The position numbers were made by a program, and so were the translations under genes. A DNA stretch of 64,000 bases from assembly GCF_020832205.1 (NCBI RefSeq), contig NZ_JAFIFD010000003.1, forward strand, positions 1 to 64,000, given 5' to 3'. Each line of letters opens with the position of its first letter. Position 1 is the first letter of the stretch. Origin of the DNA: Exiguobacterium sp. Its GTDB lineage: Bacteria; Bacillota; Bacilli; Exiguobacteriales; Exiguobacteriaceae. Shown piece by piece: positions 55,191 to 63,778 of this stretch. The notes below the pieces were generated by a model that worked only from the letters and a program-made list of their open reading frames with translations, ran no database searches and was not told where the DNA came from.

Positions 55191-57104
55191 ATGAAAATGG
55201 CGATTTTAGTGAACGTGTATCGAAATAATCAAAAAAATGTGCGTTTTTTGTTACTCGATTTACTCGTGATTTCAGCTGCGTTGTATTTAACAGCAACCTT
55301 TCTCTTCCCAACGTTGGCATGGGGAGGGGTGGACATAGGAACTTATATTGTCATCAAAACGATTAGTTTTAGCACCTTTGGTTTTCTTTTGAAAATTCAT
55401 AAAATCGATTGGCGTTATGCTTCAATCCGAGAAATTCAAAGAGTCATCGTCGCATTGCTCGGTAGTGACATCATTTTATTTGCGTATAGCCAGGCTCAGT
55501 ATGGATATGGGCTCGGCAGCTTACTCGTTTTCCAAGGAATGCTTGCCTTGAATGTGATTGTCGGGACGAGAGTGTTGGCTAGAAATCATGTATTTGACAT
55601 GCTGAAACCACATTCAAATCAGCCTGGTCGCAAAGCTCTCATTATTGGTGCCGGTGATTCTGGACAAATGATTATACGTGAGTTGAAGGAGTATCGAACA
55701 AACGTGCTAAATGTGACCGGTATTTTAGATGATGATCCTAAACTCCAATCACTCTACGTTCATGGAGTTCCTATTATCGGAACAACCGAGGCGTTAGAAC
55801 GGATTGTTCAAGATCACTGCATTGAAGTCGTGATTTTAGCAATTCCAAGCCTCCCTTATTCTCGTCGTCTCGCACTTCTTAAACGAATTGAACGAACGGG
55901 TGCCGAATCGCATGCATTACCAATCTTATCTGAACTGGCGACAGGAAAAGTGTCAATCAGTGAGATCCGTGAAGTGAAAATTGAAGACTTGCTCGGACGT
56001 GAACCTGTTCAATTGAACATCTCAGGAATTTCGGATCATGTAGAAGGAGCAAAAGTGCTCGTCACTGGAGCTGGAGGTTCGATAGGATCAGAGCTATGTC
56101 GCCAACTTATTAAATTCGCACCTGCCGAGATGATTCTTCTTGGGCACGGTGAAAATAGTATTTATTTAATCGAGCGTGAATTAAAAGCGCTCGAGACAGA
56201 TACATTACTTCACGCAGTGATTGGCGACGTCCAAGACGAGCATCGACTTGAAGAAATATTTTCCATGCATAAACCGGACATCATCTATCACGCGGCTGCA
56301 CACAAACATGTTCCCTTAATGGAAGATAATCCGTTAGAAGCCGTTAAAAACAATATTTACGGTACTAAAAATATGGTGAACGTTTCGGCTCGTCATCACG
56401 TCAATCGATTCGTGATGATTTCGACGGATAAAGCCGTCAATCCAACAAACGTAATGGGAGCGACAAAACGAATAGCAGAAATGATTGTTCAAGAAAAAGC
56501 AAGATCGAGTGACACGATTTTCTCTGTCGTTCGGTTTGGAAACGTACTAGGTAGCCGCGGGTCCGTCGTACCTTTATTCAAAGAACAAATTATGCGTGGG
56601 GGACCGGTGACGGTGACTGATCCAGAAATGACGCGATATTTTATGACAATTCCTGAAGCAAGTCGTTTAGTAATACAGGCCAGTGTATTGGCTCGAGGCG
56701 GGGAGGTGTTCGTGCTTGATATGGGAGAACCCGTGAAAATTGTCGATTTGGCCAAAAAAATGATTGAGTTAAGTGGTTTTACTATTGAACAAATCGGAAT
56801 TGAAGTAACGGGAATCCGTCCGGGTGAAAAAATGTATGAGGAGCTTTTAGCAACAAATGAGCTTCGAGCAGATGCGAACGTTTTTGAAAAAATATTCGTC
56901 GGTTGCACAAGACCTTTTACATCGGTCAAACCTATATTGTCACTCATCGAACAGCTCCACGATCAACGTGAAGCGCTGATTTACTTGCTATTATACGTCG
57001 CGAATAGCACAGATATTGATCGTGATGTTGAGCGCCTATTCCAAAGCGAAATTAAGCGGATGACGCCTTCAATGAATAATATGAGACTCGTGGATGGAAA
57101 TTAA
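55191..57104 (+). CDS. PglF/CapD-like membrane UDP-sugar 4,6-dehydratase
   Basis: 637 residues. ATG 55191 lies five bases after GGAGG. Four N-terminal membrane helices (about residues 15-125), a Rossmann-like domain (KALIIGAGDSGQMIIREL, about 145), and the SDR dehydratase domain: VTGAGGSIGSELCRQL (about 285), AAAHKHVPLMEDNP and STDKAVNPTNVMGATKR, which holds the dehydratase-type Met-x3-Lys active site. Product in PglF is UDP-4-keto-6-deoxy-GlcNAc. AT-rich, unlike neighbouring housekeeping genes. First gene of the cassette. Confidence 0.9.
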   Translation: MKMAILVNVYRNNQKNVRFLLLDLLVISAALYLTATFLFPTLAWGGVDIGTYIVIKTISFSTFGFLLKIHKIDWRYASIREIQRVIVALLGSDIILFAYSQAQYGYGLGSLLVFQGMLALNVIVGTRVLARNHVFDMLKPHSNQPGRKALIIGAGDSGQMIIRELKEYRTNVLNVTGILDDDPKLQSLYVHGVPIIGTTEALERIVQDHCIEVVILAIPSLPYSRRLALLKRIERTGAESHALPILSELATGKVSISEIREVKIEDLLGREPVQLNISGISDHVEGAKVLVTGAGGSIGSELCRQLIKFAPAEMILLGHGENSIYLIERELKALETDTLLHAVIGDVQDEHRLEEIFSMHKPDIIYHAAAHKHVPLMEDNPLEAVKNNIYGTKNMVNVSARHHVNRFVMISTDKAVNPTNVMGATKRIAEMIVQEKARSSDTIFSVVRFGNVLGSRGSVVPLFKEQIMRGGPVTVTDPEMTRYFMTIPEASRLVIQASVLARGGEVFVLDMGEPVKIVDLAKKMIELSGFTIEQIGIEVTGIRPGEKMYEELLATNELRADANVFEKIFVGCTRPFTSVKPILSLIEQLHDQREALIYLLLYVANSTDIDRDVERLFQSEIKRMTPSMNNMRLVDGN

Positions 57105-57144
57105 CGGCACACGATCTTAGATGGGACACCTAGGAGGCGTACTT

Positions 57145-57990
57145 ATGACAAATCGCACGATGCTTGTAATTGGAGTGGGTGGATTAGAAGGGTTTCACAT
57201 CGCTCGGCGTCTATTAAAAGAAGGATACTCCGTCGTCGGAATTGATGACGACGGAAAAGCGAAGACCCGTCTTGAGGAGCACCGTCTCTATGTCTTGACG
57301 CACCCCTCATTTCAGTTGGTCCAAATGAAGCGTTTAAATAAAAAGGGGCTATGGCGTGTTCTGAGCGAACATCCGGTGCACCAAGTGATTGTTTGTCCAA
57401 ATAAAGATGACTTGAAGAAAGACCCCTCCATTTTTAGATACGAACTTACACGAGACTGTCTATTTGTTGACCAAATCGAACCAAAAAGAGAGCAACTGAT
57501 TACATTAAACCTTCCAATCAAAAATAGAGGAGACAATTCATGCATTCATCTGTTCGCAGAAACAGTAGCGGGCCCATGGGAGAGTGGACAGTCGTTCTTC
57601 TCAACGATTGTGAAAATGATGGAAGAACATAAACAAGTCATTGAGACGAGGAATACAGACCTGATTCGACTTTCTTTTATCGATGATGTTGTTGAATCGA
57701 CTCTACGTGTTATACGCCTTGTAGAAAATGGTGAGACAGTGAGAGGCAGTTACCGAATCGAAGCTTCCGATATGATCAGTATGCAAGGAGTGTGGGAAGC
57801 AATTAATCATCCTTCCCACCACATGATCATCACACTTCCTGATGACGAAGATTTGAATAGATCTGAGCGACTACCCACATTATCCTCTTTGACCGGATAC
57901 AAGCCAGAAACGTCATTTCTTGAAGGCTTGTATGCATTTCTACAATGGTATAAGGCATATCAGACATTAATCAGGGAGGGAATCCGATGA
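57145..57990 (+). CDS. SDR epimerase-like protein lacking the catalytic Tyr-x3-Lys
   Basis: 281 residues from ATG 57145 after TAGGAGGCG. N-terminal dinucleotide motif GVGGLEGFHIARRLLKEGYSVVGIDDD and the C-terminal segment AGPWESGQSFFSTIVKMMEE...LIRLSFIDDVVESTLRVI resemble UDP-glucuronate 4-epimerases, where the latter reads VYGPWGRPD...DFTYIDDIV. The middle of about 100 residues that should carry Ser and YxxxK is much shortened; only YELTR comes near. It may bind a nucleotide sugar without epimerising, or be a decaying gene. No frameshift or stop, and overlaps the next gene by four bases. Confidence 0.65.
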   Translation: MTNRTMLVIGVGGLEGFHIARRLLKEGYSVVGIDDDGKAKTRLEEHRLYVLTHPSFQLVQMKRLNKKGLWRVLSEHPVHQVIVCPNKDDLKKDPSIFRYELTRDCLFVDQIEPKREQLITLNLPIKNRGDNSCIHLFAETVAGPWESGQSFFSTIVKMMEEHKQVIETRNTDLIRLSFIDDVVESTLRVIRLVENGETVRGSYRIEASDMISMQGVWEAINHPSHHMIITLPDDEDLNRSERLPTLSSLTGYKPETSFLEGLYAFLQWYKAYQTLIREGIR

Positions 57991-59129
57991 AAATCTTGCT
58001 ATCACGACCTCATATGTCAGGTTATGAGATGAAATACGTTGAAGAGGCTTTTTCTACGAATTGGGTGGCACCTCTTGGTCCGAATGTAGATGGTTTCGAA
58101 CAAGAGATGGCGACATACGTGGATCATTCATTCACTCTCGCGACAAGTTCTGGGACGGCTGCACTTCATCTGGCCCTTTTATTATTAGGTGTGGAACGAG
58201 GAGATTCAGTTTTCTGTCAATCGCTTACATTCGTTGCGTCAGTCAATCCGATTCGATATGTCGGTGCGAATCCCGTGTTTATCGATTCGGAAGATGCTAC
58301 GTGGAATATGTCACCGCAAGCACTTCGAAAAGCGCTAGTGCAAGCTGCGACCAAAGGGAAGCTTCCGAAAGCTGTGATTGTCGTTCATTTATATGGAGTG
58401 GTTGCTAAAGTCGGAGAAATTCGTCACATCTGTCAGGAGTTTGGCGTCCCTTTGATTGAAGATGCTGCGGAATCTCTAGGTGCGACGTGGAAAGGACAGA
58501 TGACTGGAACGATCGGGGACTTCGGATTTTATTCATTTAATGGCAATAAAATTATTACTACATCGGGAGGGGGGATGTTACTCGTGCGTTCGGAAAGTGA
58601 ACGGCAACACGGTTTGAAATTAGCGACGCAAGCGAGGGAGCGTGTTCACTATTATGAACACAACGAAGTCGGATACAACTACCGCTTAAGCAACGTGTCG
58701 GCTGGGATTGGAAGGGGACAGCTACAAGTGATTGAACAACGCGTCCAAGCAAGGCGCCGTGTGTTTATGAGATATGAACGATTATTTCGTCCTTTAGGTT
58801 TCACTTACCAAGAAGAAATTCCACACTCTAGAGCTAATCGGTGGTTAACCGCCCTACAACTCAATCAAACGGACATGTCTAGGGATGTGCTGATTGATCG
58901 TCTCGCGAATTCTGGAATTGAATCTAGAGCGGTTTGGAAGCCGATGCATCTGCAACCTGTGTTTAAAGACGCGGAGTACGTGACCGTAGACGGCGAGGAT
59001 GTAAGCCGCCGCTTATTTGAAAATGGAATTTGCTTGCCTTCCGGTTCGGACTTGAAAATCGGGGAGCAACACCAAGTAATTCGAACAGTGCTTGAGACTC
59101 AAAGTGTAATAGCTGAGAAAACTGTTTGA
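57987..59129 (+). CDS. DegT/DnrJ/EryC1-type sugar aminotransferase, PglE-like
   Basis: 380 residues. PLP-dependent: LATSSGTAALHLALLLLGV, EDAAESLGATWKG and the Schiff-base Lys in FYSFNGNKIITTSGGGML. Most like PglE-type enzymes that aminate the 4-keto sugar made by the PglF-like enzyme two genes upstream, giving a UDP-4-amino-4,6-dideoxy sugar. Confidence 0.9.
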   Translation: MKILLSRPHMSGYEMKYVEEAFSTNWVAPLGPNVDGFEQEMATYVDHSFTLATSSGTAALHLALLLLGVERGDSVFCQSLTFVASVNPIRYVGANPVFIDSEDATWNMSPQALRKALVQAATKGKLPKAVIVVHLYGVVAKVGEIRHICQEFGVPLIEDAAESLGATWKGQMTGTIGDFGFYSFNGNKIITTSGGGMLLVRSESERQHGLKLATQARERVHYYEHNEVGYNYRLSNVSAGIGRGQLQVIEQRVQARRRVFMRYERLFRPLGFTYQEEIPHSRANRWLTALQLNQTDMSRDVLIDRLANSGIESRAVWKPMHLQPVFKDAEYVTVDGEDVSRRLFENGICLPSGSDLKIGEQHQVIRTVLETQSVIAEKTV

Positions 59130-59141
59130 GGAGGAATCCTG

Positions 59142-59726
59142 ATGAATCAGGAAGCAGAGATCATACAAGCGCTACAAGCTGCTGCATCTCTGACTCCGAC
59201 CCTCACTGTTAAACAATATCAACTATGGAGCCGAGGACGAGCTGTTCCAACTGTGCTCGACATTCTAGACATTTACGATTCCTGGCCAGAGGCGCTAGAT
59301 GCTGCTGGCGTATCAGGAAGCCAAAAAATATATACACAACACGAGTTGGTGACGGCACTTCGACAAGCTCTACAAGAAGACGGGAAGCTGACGAGCACGA
59401 GTTATCGACAATGGGCAGACAGTCGAGGTGCTCCTTCTTTAGGCGATATTATTTCGTATTTTGGGTCATGGAGTCTCGCCGTGAAAAAGGCAGAGCGAGC
59501 GGTCGATCCACGTTATGTTATGCAACCAGAACGAGAGAAAGCAGAAATGATTCAAGCTTTATTGGAAGCCTCACAAATTCTTCATCCATTTAATGCAGAG
59601 ACGTATCAGAAGTGGGCGAAACAACAAAAACGCCCCAGTGTCGCAAAAGTTGCCAGACGATTTGGATCGTGGCATGACGCGCTAGATGATCTTGAATTGG
59701 ACGATGAAACTTGCCACGTCAAATGA
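59142..59726 (+). CDS. FGSW-repeat protein with three repeats
   Basis: 194 residues, three units of about 55 residues beginning near residues 3, 67 and 131. The first is the least regular (IYDSWPEAL in place of FGSW); the others read YFGSWSLAV and RFGSWHDAL. Paralogue of the 54035 protein. SD GAGGAGGAATCC; 12 bases after the aminotransferase, so cotranscribed with sugar genes. Confidence 0.72.
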   Translation: MNQEAEIIQALQAAASLTPTLTVKQYQLWSRGRAVPTVLDILDIYDSWPEALDAAGVSGSQKIYTQHELVTALRQALQEDGKLTSTSYRQWADSRGAPSLGDIISYFGSWSLAVKKAERAVDPRYVMQPEREKAEMIQALLEASQILHPFNAETYQKWAKQQKRPSVAKVARRFGSWHDALDDLELDDETCHVK

Positions 59727-59766
59727 ATTATGAGAGTCATGAATATGAGGAAAAGAAGGTGTAGCC

Positions 59767-60417
59767 ATGAAGCGTCCAATCGTACTATGTATTGGAGAAG
59801 ATTGGAGTTCAGCTTACGTCTATCATGCAATTCGGAATTTAGGAGTGACTCACGTTCTCATGGAGAGTGGACCGTCATCATCTAGTACCAATTCCTACAA
59901 AGAACTAGCATATGACATGTATCGTCGTTTGTCTTATCCGATTTTCCATCTATCCAGTAAATCACGAATCAAGGAACTGAAGCGACGTTATCCGTTAAAC
60001 GATCAGCCGATTCCAATGCATCATATTTTGAAAGTGACGTCATTGAACGATGCGCGGGCGAAGATGTGGCTCGACCGCCTCATGCCGGAACTCGTCATCG
60101 TTCATGAGACCGGTCCGATCGAGCCGGAAGTACTCAACCGGATCGACTGTCCCGTGTTGACGGTACGGCCATCGATGGCGGCAGGACAACTCGAGGCGTA
60201 CTGGGCGTTCCGAGCCAAACCGGACGTCTGTGAAGTGCGGATCGAACAGTGGACGGAGCGGGGATGGAGCGTCCTCGACCGGGCCGTCCTCTACATCGGC
60301 GGGACCGATAACTTCGCGACGTACCCGTACTTACAACTGTCGGTCGGACTCCCGCTCCTGCGGCGGCAAATCGAGGCAATGTTGGAAGAAGGCGTTTATG
60401 ACCGGAGAATCGATTAA
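59767..60417 (+). CDS. Formyltransferase-fold protein lacking the catalytic HPG motif
   Basis: 216 residues. MPELVIVHETGPIEPEVLNRIDCPVLTVRPSMAAGQLEAYWAF and TDNFATYPYLQLSVGLPLLRRQIEAML resemble the formyl-transferase family, in which the corresponding loop is N-x-HPG and the catalytic Asn and His are essential. Here it reads T-V-RPS, so both are replaced. It may be a non-catalytic relative. The first 280 bases are AT-rich and the rest GC-rich, with the change near 60045. Confidence 0.6.
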   Translation: MKRPIVLCIGEDWSSAYVYHAIRNLGVTHVLMESGPSSSSTNSYKELAYDMYRRLSYPIFHLSSKSRIKELKRRYPLNDQPIPMHHILKVTSLNDARAKMWLDRLMPELVIVHETGPIEPEVLNRIDCPVLTVRPSMAAGQLEAYWAFRAKPDVCEVRIEQWTERGWSVLDRAVLYIGGTDNFATYPYLQLSVGLPLLRRQIEAMLEEGVYDRRID

Positions 60418-60448
60418 CAGGCCAAAGCACACTGCTTTGGCCTGTTAA
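60414..60448. terminator. Bidirectional hairpin closing the cassette
   Basis: Perfect 16-base arms TTAACAGGCCAAAGCA / TGCTTTGGCCTGTTAA around CAC. No long T tract. Confidence 0.75.
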
Positions 60449-60451
60449 TCG

Positions 60452-61216
60452 TTAGCTGTTCGTGATGCAATAATGTTGGATCGCGTCATTGTAGTAGACG
60501 GCGAGACCGGGGGCGTACTTGTCGTAGAAAGCGGTGAACCGCTCATCCGAGACATACATCTGACCGAGTCCGCTGAACATGTCGAGCGAGCAGTCGTAGA
60601 AATGGTCATGAATGAATTGATGGTTCGACCAGACCGCTCGTTGGACGCGTTCATCCTCGATCGGGACGTCTTGACGATACAAGTCGACGAGTGGTTTGAT
60701 CAAGTCGACTTGTTGTTGATTGAGCGCTTCCCATTCTTCCTTCGAGCGTTTGGCGGCCCGGTCGCGTGACGTCTTGTAAGCCGCGCTCTCGCCCCAGCGT
60801 GTCTGAACTTCGTCCTCATGTTCGGCCTCATGTGCTTTTAGCTCATCGAACGATAAGCCTTTGAACAGCGATTTGTCTTCCATTGGAATTCCCCCTTTGA
60901 GTGAGGTGAGTGTCGCTTCGGCCGTGTCGGCGAGCGTCTCGAAATAGGCGGCCTTTTCCCGTAAGGCGGTCACTTGTCGTTCGAGGACGCGCGTCCGATC
61001 GTACGGTTTCGTTTCGAGCAACTCGTGAATCGTCTCGAGCGGAAAATCGAGCGAACGGTAAAACAAAATGAGTTGGAGCCGCTCCATGTCCTGTTTCGTA
61101 TACTGTCGATAACCGTTCACATCGCGTTTCGGCACGAGCAATCCGATCGCGTCATAGTGACGAAGCGTCCGCGACGTCGTGCCGGCCAGGGTGGTCAATT
61201 GTTGAATCGAATACAT
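60452..61216 (-). CDS. MerR-family regulator, TipA/Mta type
   Basis: 254 residues. N-terminal MerR HTH (YSIQQLTTLAGTTSRTLRHYDAIGLLVPKRDVNGYRQYTKQDMERLQLI), a coiled dimerisation helix, then a TipA-S-like drug-binding domain (GLSFDELKAHEAEHEDEVQTRWG; WSNHQFIHDHFYDCSLDMFSGLGQMYVSDERFTAFYDKYAPG). The family activates multidrug or thiopeptide responses; no efflux gene lies beside it, so autoregulation may be all that is local. SD AAGGAGGTG. Confidence 0.93.
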   Translation of the reverse strand: MYSIQQLTTLAGTTSRTLRHYDAIGLLVPKRDVNGYRQYTKQDMERLQLILFYRSLDFPLETIHELLETKPYDRTRVLERQVTALREKAAYFETLADTAEATLTSLKGGIPMEDKSLFKGLSFDELKAHEAEHEDEVQTRWGESAAYKTSRDRAAKRSKEEWEALNQQQVDLIKPLVDLYRQDVPIEDERVQRAVWSNHQFIHDHFYDCSLDMFSGLGQMYVSDERFTAFYDKYAPGLAVYYNDAIQHYCITNS

Positions 61217-61229
61217 GCGCTCACCTCCT

Positions 61230-61267
61230 TATATACAGCGTAAGCCTTGACGTCGCGTCAACGTCAA
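61230..61267 (-). promoter_or_regulatory. MerR-type autoregulatory promoter
   Basis: The palindrome TTGACG-TCG-CGTCAA (61247-61261) covers the -35. From TTGACG to the GTATAT/TATATA -10 the spacer is 19-20 bases, the long spacing typical of MerR-controlled promoters. It overlaps the end of the GNAT gene. Confidence 0.6.
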
Positions 61268-61728
61268 CACTCTTTCGCAAACAAAGAGAATCCGTCCCGT
61301 TCCCCGACGTACAAGAAACCGAATTGAGGATAATAGCCGTTCAAAAACTCGTTCGTCGCGACGCAGTCGAGGCGTACCGGACCGGTCGCCTCGATGAGGG
61401 CATGGCGCATCAACTGTTCGCCGACGCGTTTCCCTTTCATGTCCGAAGCGACCACAAGGCGATGCAAGTAGACGGCCGCCTCCGCGTCGTCCCATAAATT
61501 CTTATCCCAAGACGTCGGGGGAATCAAACTGACCGACCCGACGACCACCTCGTCTTGCTCGTATACGTACACGGTCCCGTTCGTGACGTCATGACGAACA
61601 AATTCGGTCCGGCTCGGTTCTAAATATTTCTGCCACTGTGTTTTTCCGACTGCTTGAAATTCTTGTGCTTTCCTTAAAATCAACTGATCGACCGCTTCAA
61701 GATCGGCCTGTGTGGCCAAACGAATCAT
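61264..61728 (-). CDS. GNAT-family N-acetyltransferase
   Basis: 154 residues. VYLHRLVVASDMKGKRVGEQLMRHAL is the acetyl-CoA-binding motif A; RLDCVATNEFLNGYYPQFGFLYVGERDG ends the fold. Substrate unknown. Divergent from the alpha-glucosidase and 48 bases upstream of the MerR gene. Confidence 0.88.
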   Translation of the reverse strand: MIRLATQADLEAVDQLILRKAQEFQAVGKTQWQKYLEPSRTEFVRHDVTNGTVYVYEQDEVVVGSVSLIPPTSWDKNLWDDAEAAVYLHRLVVASDMKGKRVGEQLMRHALIEATGPVRLDCVATNEFLNGYYPQFGFLYVGERDGFSLFAKEC

Positions 61729-61801
61729 ATAAGTCGCCTCGCTTTCATTTCATTTCAAATTCGTGTAGGGTACACGGTGAGTAAGCTGTTGAAAACATCT
61801 T

Positions 61802-61830
61802 TTGTGTCGATGCACGTTTTTTGTTAAGAT
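61802..61830 (+). promoter_or_regulatory. Alpha-glucosidase promoter
   Basis: TTGTGT (61802-61807), 17-base spacer, TAAGAT (61825-61830). Confidence 0.65.
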
Positions 61831-61846
61831 ACATGTAGTGCATCGT

Positions 61847-61858
61847 GCAAACGATTGC
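61847..61858 (+). promoter_or_regulatory. LacI-type operator (MalR or CcpA)
   Basis: GCAAACGATTGC, one base from the MalR consensus GCAAACGTTTGC and also close to a cre site. It starts about 10 bases after the predicted transcription start. Confidence 0.65.
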
Positions 61859-61942
61859 GCTATCGATACAGAAAGCCAACAGCACTGATATAAGTATATA
61901 GGACGCACAGTGAGTTTAGGGATAAGGGAGTATCATTGACAC

Positions 61943-63652
61943 ATGCAACTTTTACAACGTGACCAACACACACAAACGAAAACACTGAAACGAAACTGGT
62001 GGAAAGAAGCCGTCGCTTATCAAATCTATCCGCGCAGCTTTTACGATGCGAACGGAGATGGGATTGGCGATATCCAAGGCATCATCGACAAGCTCGACTA
62101 CTTGAAAGAACTCGGTGTCGACGTCATCTGGATTTGCCCGATGTACAAGTCGCCGAACGACGATAACGGCTATGACATCAGCGACTATCAAGACATCATG
62201 GACGAGTTCGGGACGATGGAAGACTTCGACCGCCTGTTGACAGAAGTCCATGCGCGCGGCATGAAGCTGCTCTTAGACCTCGTCGTCAACCATACGTCGG
62301 ACGAGCACCCGTGGTTCATCGAGTCGAAGAGCTCGAAAGACAACCCGAAACGCGACTGGTACATTTGGCGCGACGGGAAACCGGACGGCTCGAAACCGAA
62401 CAACTGGGAGTCGATCTTTGGCGGCTCAGCGTGGGAGTTCGATGAGACGACAGAGCAGTATTTCTTACACGTCTTCTCGAAGAAACAGCCGGACTTGAAC
62501 TGGGAAAACGCGGAGATGCGCCAGACGATTTACAACATGATCAACTGGTGGCTCGATAAAGGCATCGACGGCTTCCGCGTGGACGCCATCAGCCACATTC
62601 GGAAGCATCCGTCGTTCGGCGACTTGCCGAATCCGGAAGGCCTCGACTTCGTGCCATCGTTCGAGATGCACATGAACGTCGACGGGATTCACGGTTATTT
62701 GGAAGAACTCCGCGACGAGACGTTCAACAAGCACGACATCATGACGGTCGGCGAAGCGAACGGTGTCTCGCCTGACGACGCCCACCTTTGGGTCGGAGAG
62801 AAAGACGGCAAGATGAACATGGTGTTCCAATTCGAACACATGGGTCTTTGGCGCGAAGACGCCGAGTCGAAACTCGACGTCGTCCATTTGAAGAACGTCC
62901 TCACGAAATGGCAAAAAGGACTCGAGGAAGATGGATGGAACGCCCTCTACGTCGAGAACCATGACCAGACACGGACCGTGTCGTCATGGGGGGATGACGA
63001 GCGCTATTGGAAAGAGAGCGCGAAGTCGATTGCGATGATGTATTTCCTCATGCAAGGGACGCCGTTCATCTACCAAGGACAAGAGATCGGCATGACGAAC
63101 GTCAAGTTCGACTCGATCGACCAGTATGATGACATCGCGACGCGCAACCGCTATTATATCGGCCTCGAGAATGGCAAGAGCCATGAAGAGATGATGGAAA
63201 TCACGTGGAACTCGTCACGTGACAACACGCGGACGCCGATGCAGTGGAACGCGGGACCGAACGCTGGATTCACGTTCGCGGAGACGCCTTGGTTCGGCAT
63301 CAACCCGAACTACACGGACATCAACGTCGACGCGCAACTTGAAGATGAAGACTCGATCCTCAACTTCTACAAAGAAATGATCCGCCTCCGTAAACAAGAC
63401 GAGACGTTCGTTTACGGTAAGTACGACGTCATCTTGCCGGAACACCCGGAGATTTACGCGTACACGCGCACACTCGGCGACAGCCAATACCTCGTCATGA
63501 CGAACTTGACGGGCAAAGAAGCCATTTTTGCGACCGAGATCACACTTCGCTCAGAAGACGTCGTCTTGAAAAACATGCCGCTCGAGCCACATGATGAGAC
63601 GACCCTCCTTCACTTGAAGCCGTTCGAAGGACGCGTCTATAAGTTGAGCTGA
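61943..63652 (+). CDS. Alpha-glucosidase / oligo-1,6-glucosidase (GH13 subfamily 31)
   Basis: 569 residues, no signal peptide, so cytosolic. WWKEAVAYQIYPRSFYDANGDGIGDIQGI, LDLVVNHTSDEHPWF, nucleophile Asp in GFRVDAISHI, acid/base Glu in VGEANGV, Asp in VENHDQTR. Subfamily 31 enzymes cleave maltose- or isomaltose-type ends; the residue after the nucleophile is Ala, so the usual Val/Thr rule does not decide specificity. The AAGGGAG site is rather far (12 bases). Would handle imported products of the secreted amylase. Confidence 0.93.
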   Translation: MQLLQRDQHTQTKTLKRNWWKEAVAYQIYPRSFYDANGDGIGDIQGIIDKLDYLKELGVDVIWICPMYKSPNDDNGYDISDYQDIMDEFGTMEDFDRLLTEVHARGMKLLLDLVVNHTSDEHPWFIESKSSKDNPKRDWYIWRDGKPDGSKPNNWESIFGGSAWEFDETTEQYFLHVFSKKQPDLNWENAEMRQTIYNMINWWLDKGIDGFRVDAISHIRKHPSFGDLPNPEGLDFVPSFEMHMNVDGIHGYLEELRDETFNKHDIMTVGEANGVSPDDAHLWVGEKDGKMNMVFQFEHMGLWREDAESKLDVVHLKNVLTKWQKGLEEDGWNALYVENHDQTRTVSSWGDDERYWKESAKSIAMMYFLMQGTPFIYQGQEIGMTNVKFDSIDQYDDIATRNRYYIGLENGKSHEEMMEITWNSSRDNTRTPMQWNAGPNAGFTFAETPWFGINPNYTDINVDAQLEDEDSILNFYKEMIRLRKQDETFVYGKYDVILPEHPEIYAYTRTLGDSQYLVMTNLTGKEAIFATEITLRSEDVVLKNMPLEPHDETTLLHLKPFEGRVYKLS

Positions 63653-63655
63653 TTC

Positions 63656-63681
63656 AAGGCAGGGGAAACCCTGTCTTTTTT
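63656..63681 (+). terminator. Terminator of the alpha-glucosidase gene
   Basis: Stem AGGCAGGG / CCCTGTCT around GAAA, then TTTTT. Confidence 0.85.
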
Positions 63682-63778
63682 GTAGTGTGAAGCACGAACG
63701 AACCGGGAAAGAAAAAGTTAGCGATTCCGGACCGTTTAGAAGGTATGGTACGATTGGACAGCGGAAAGGGGAATCACT

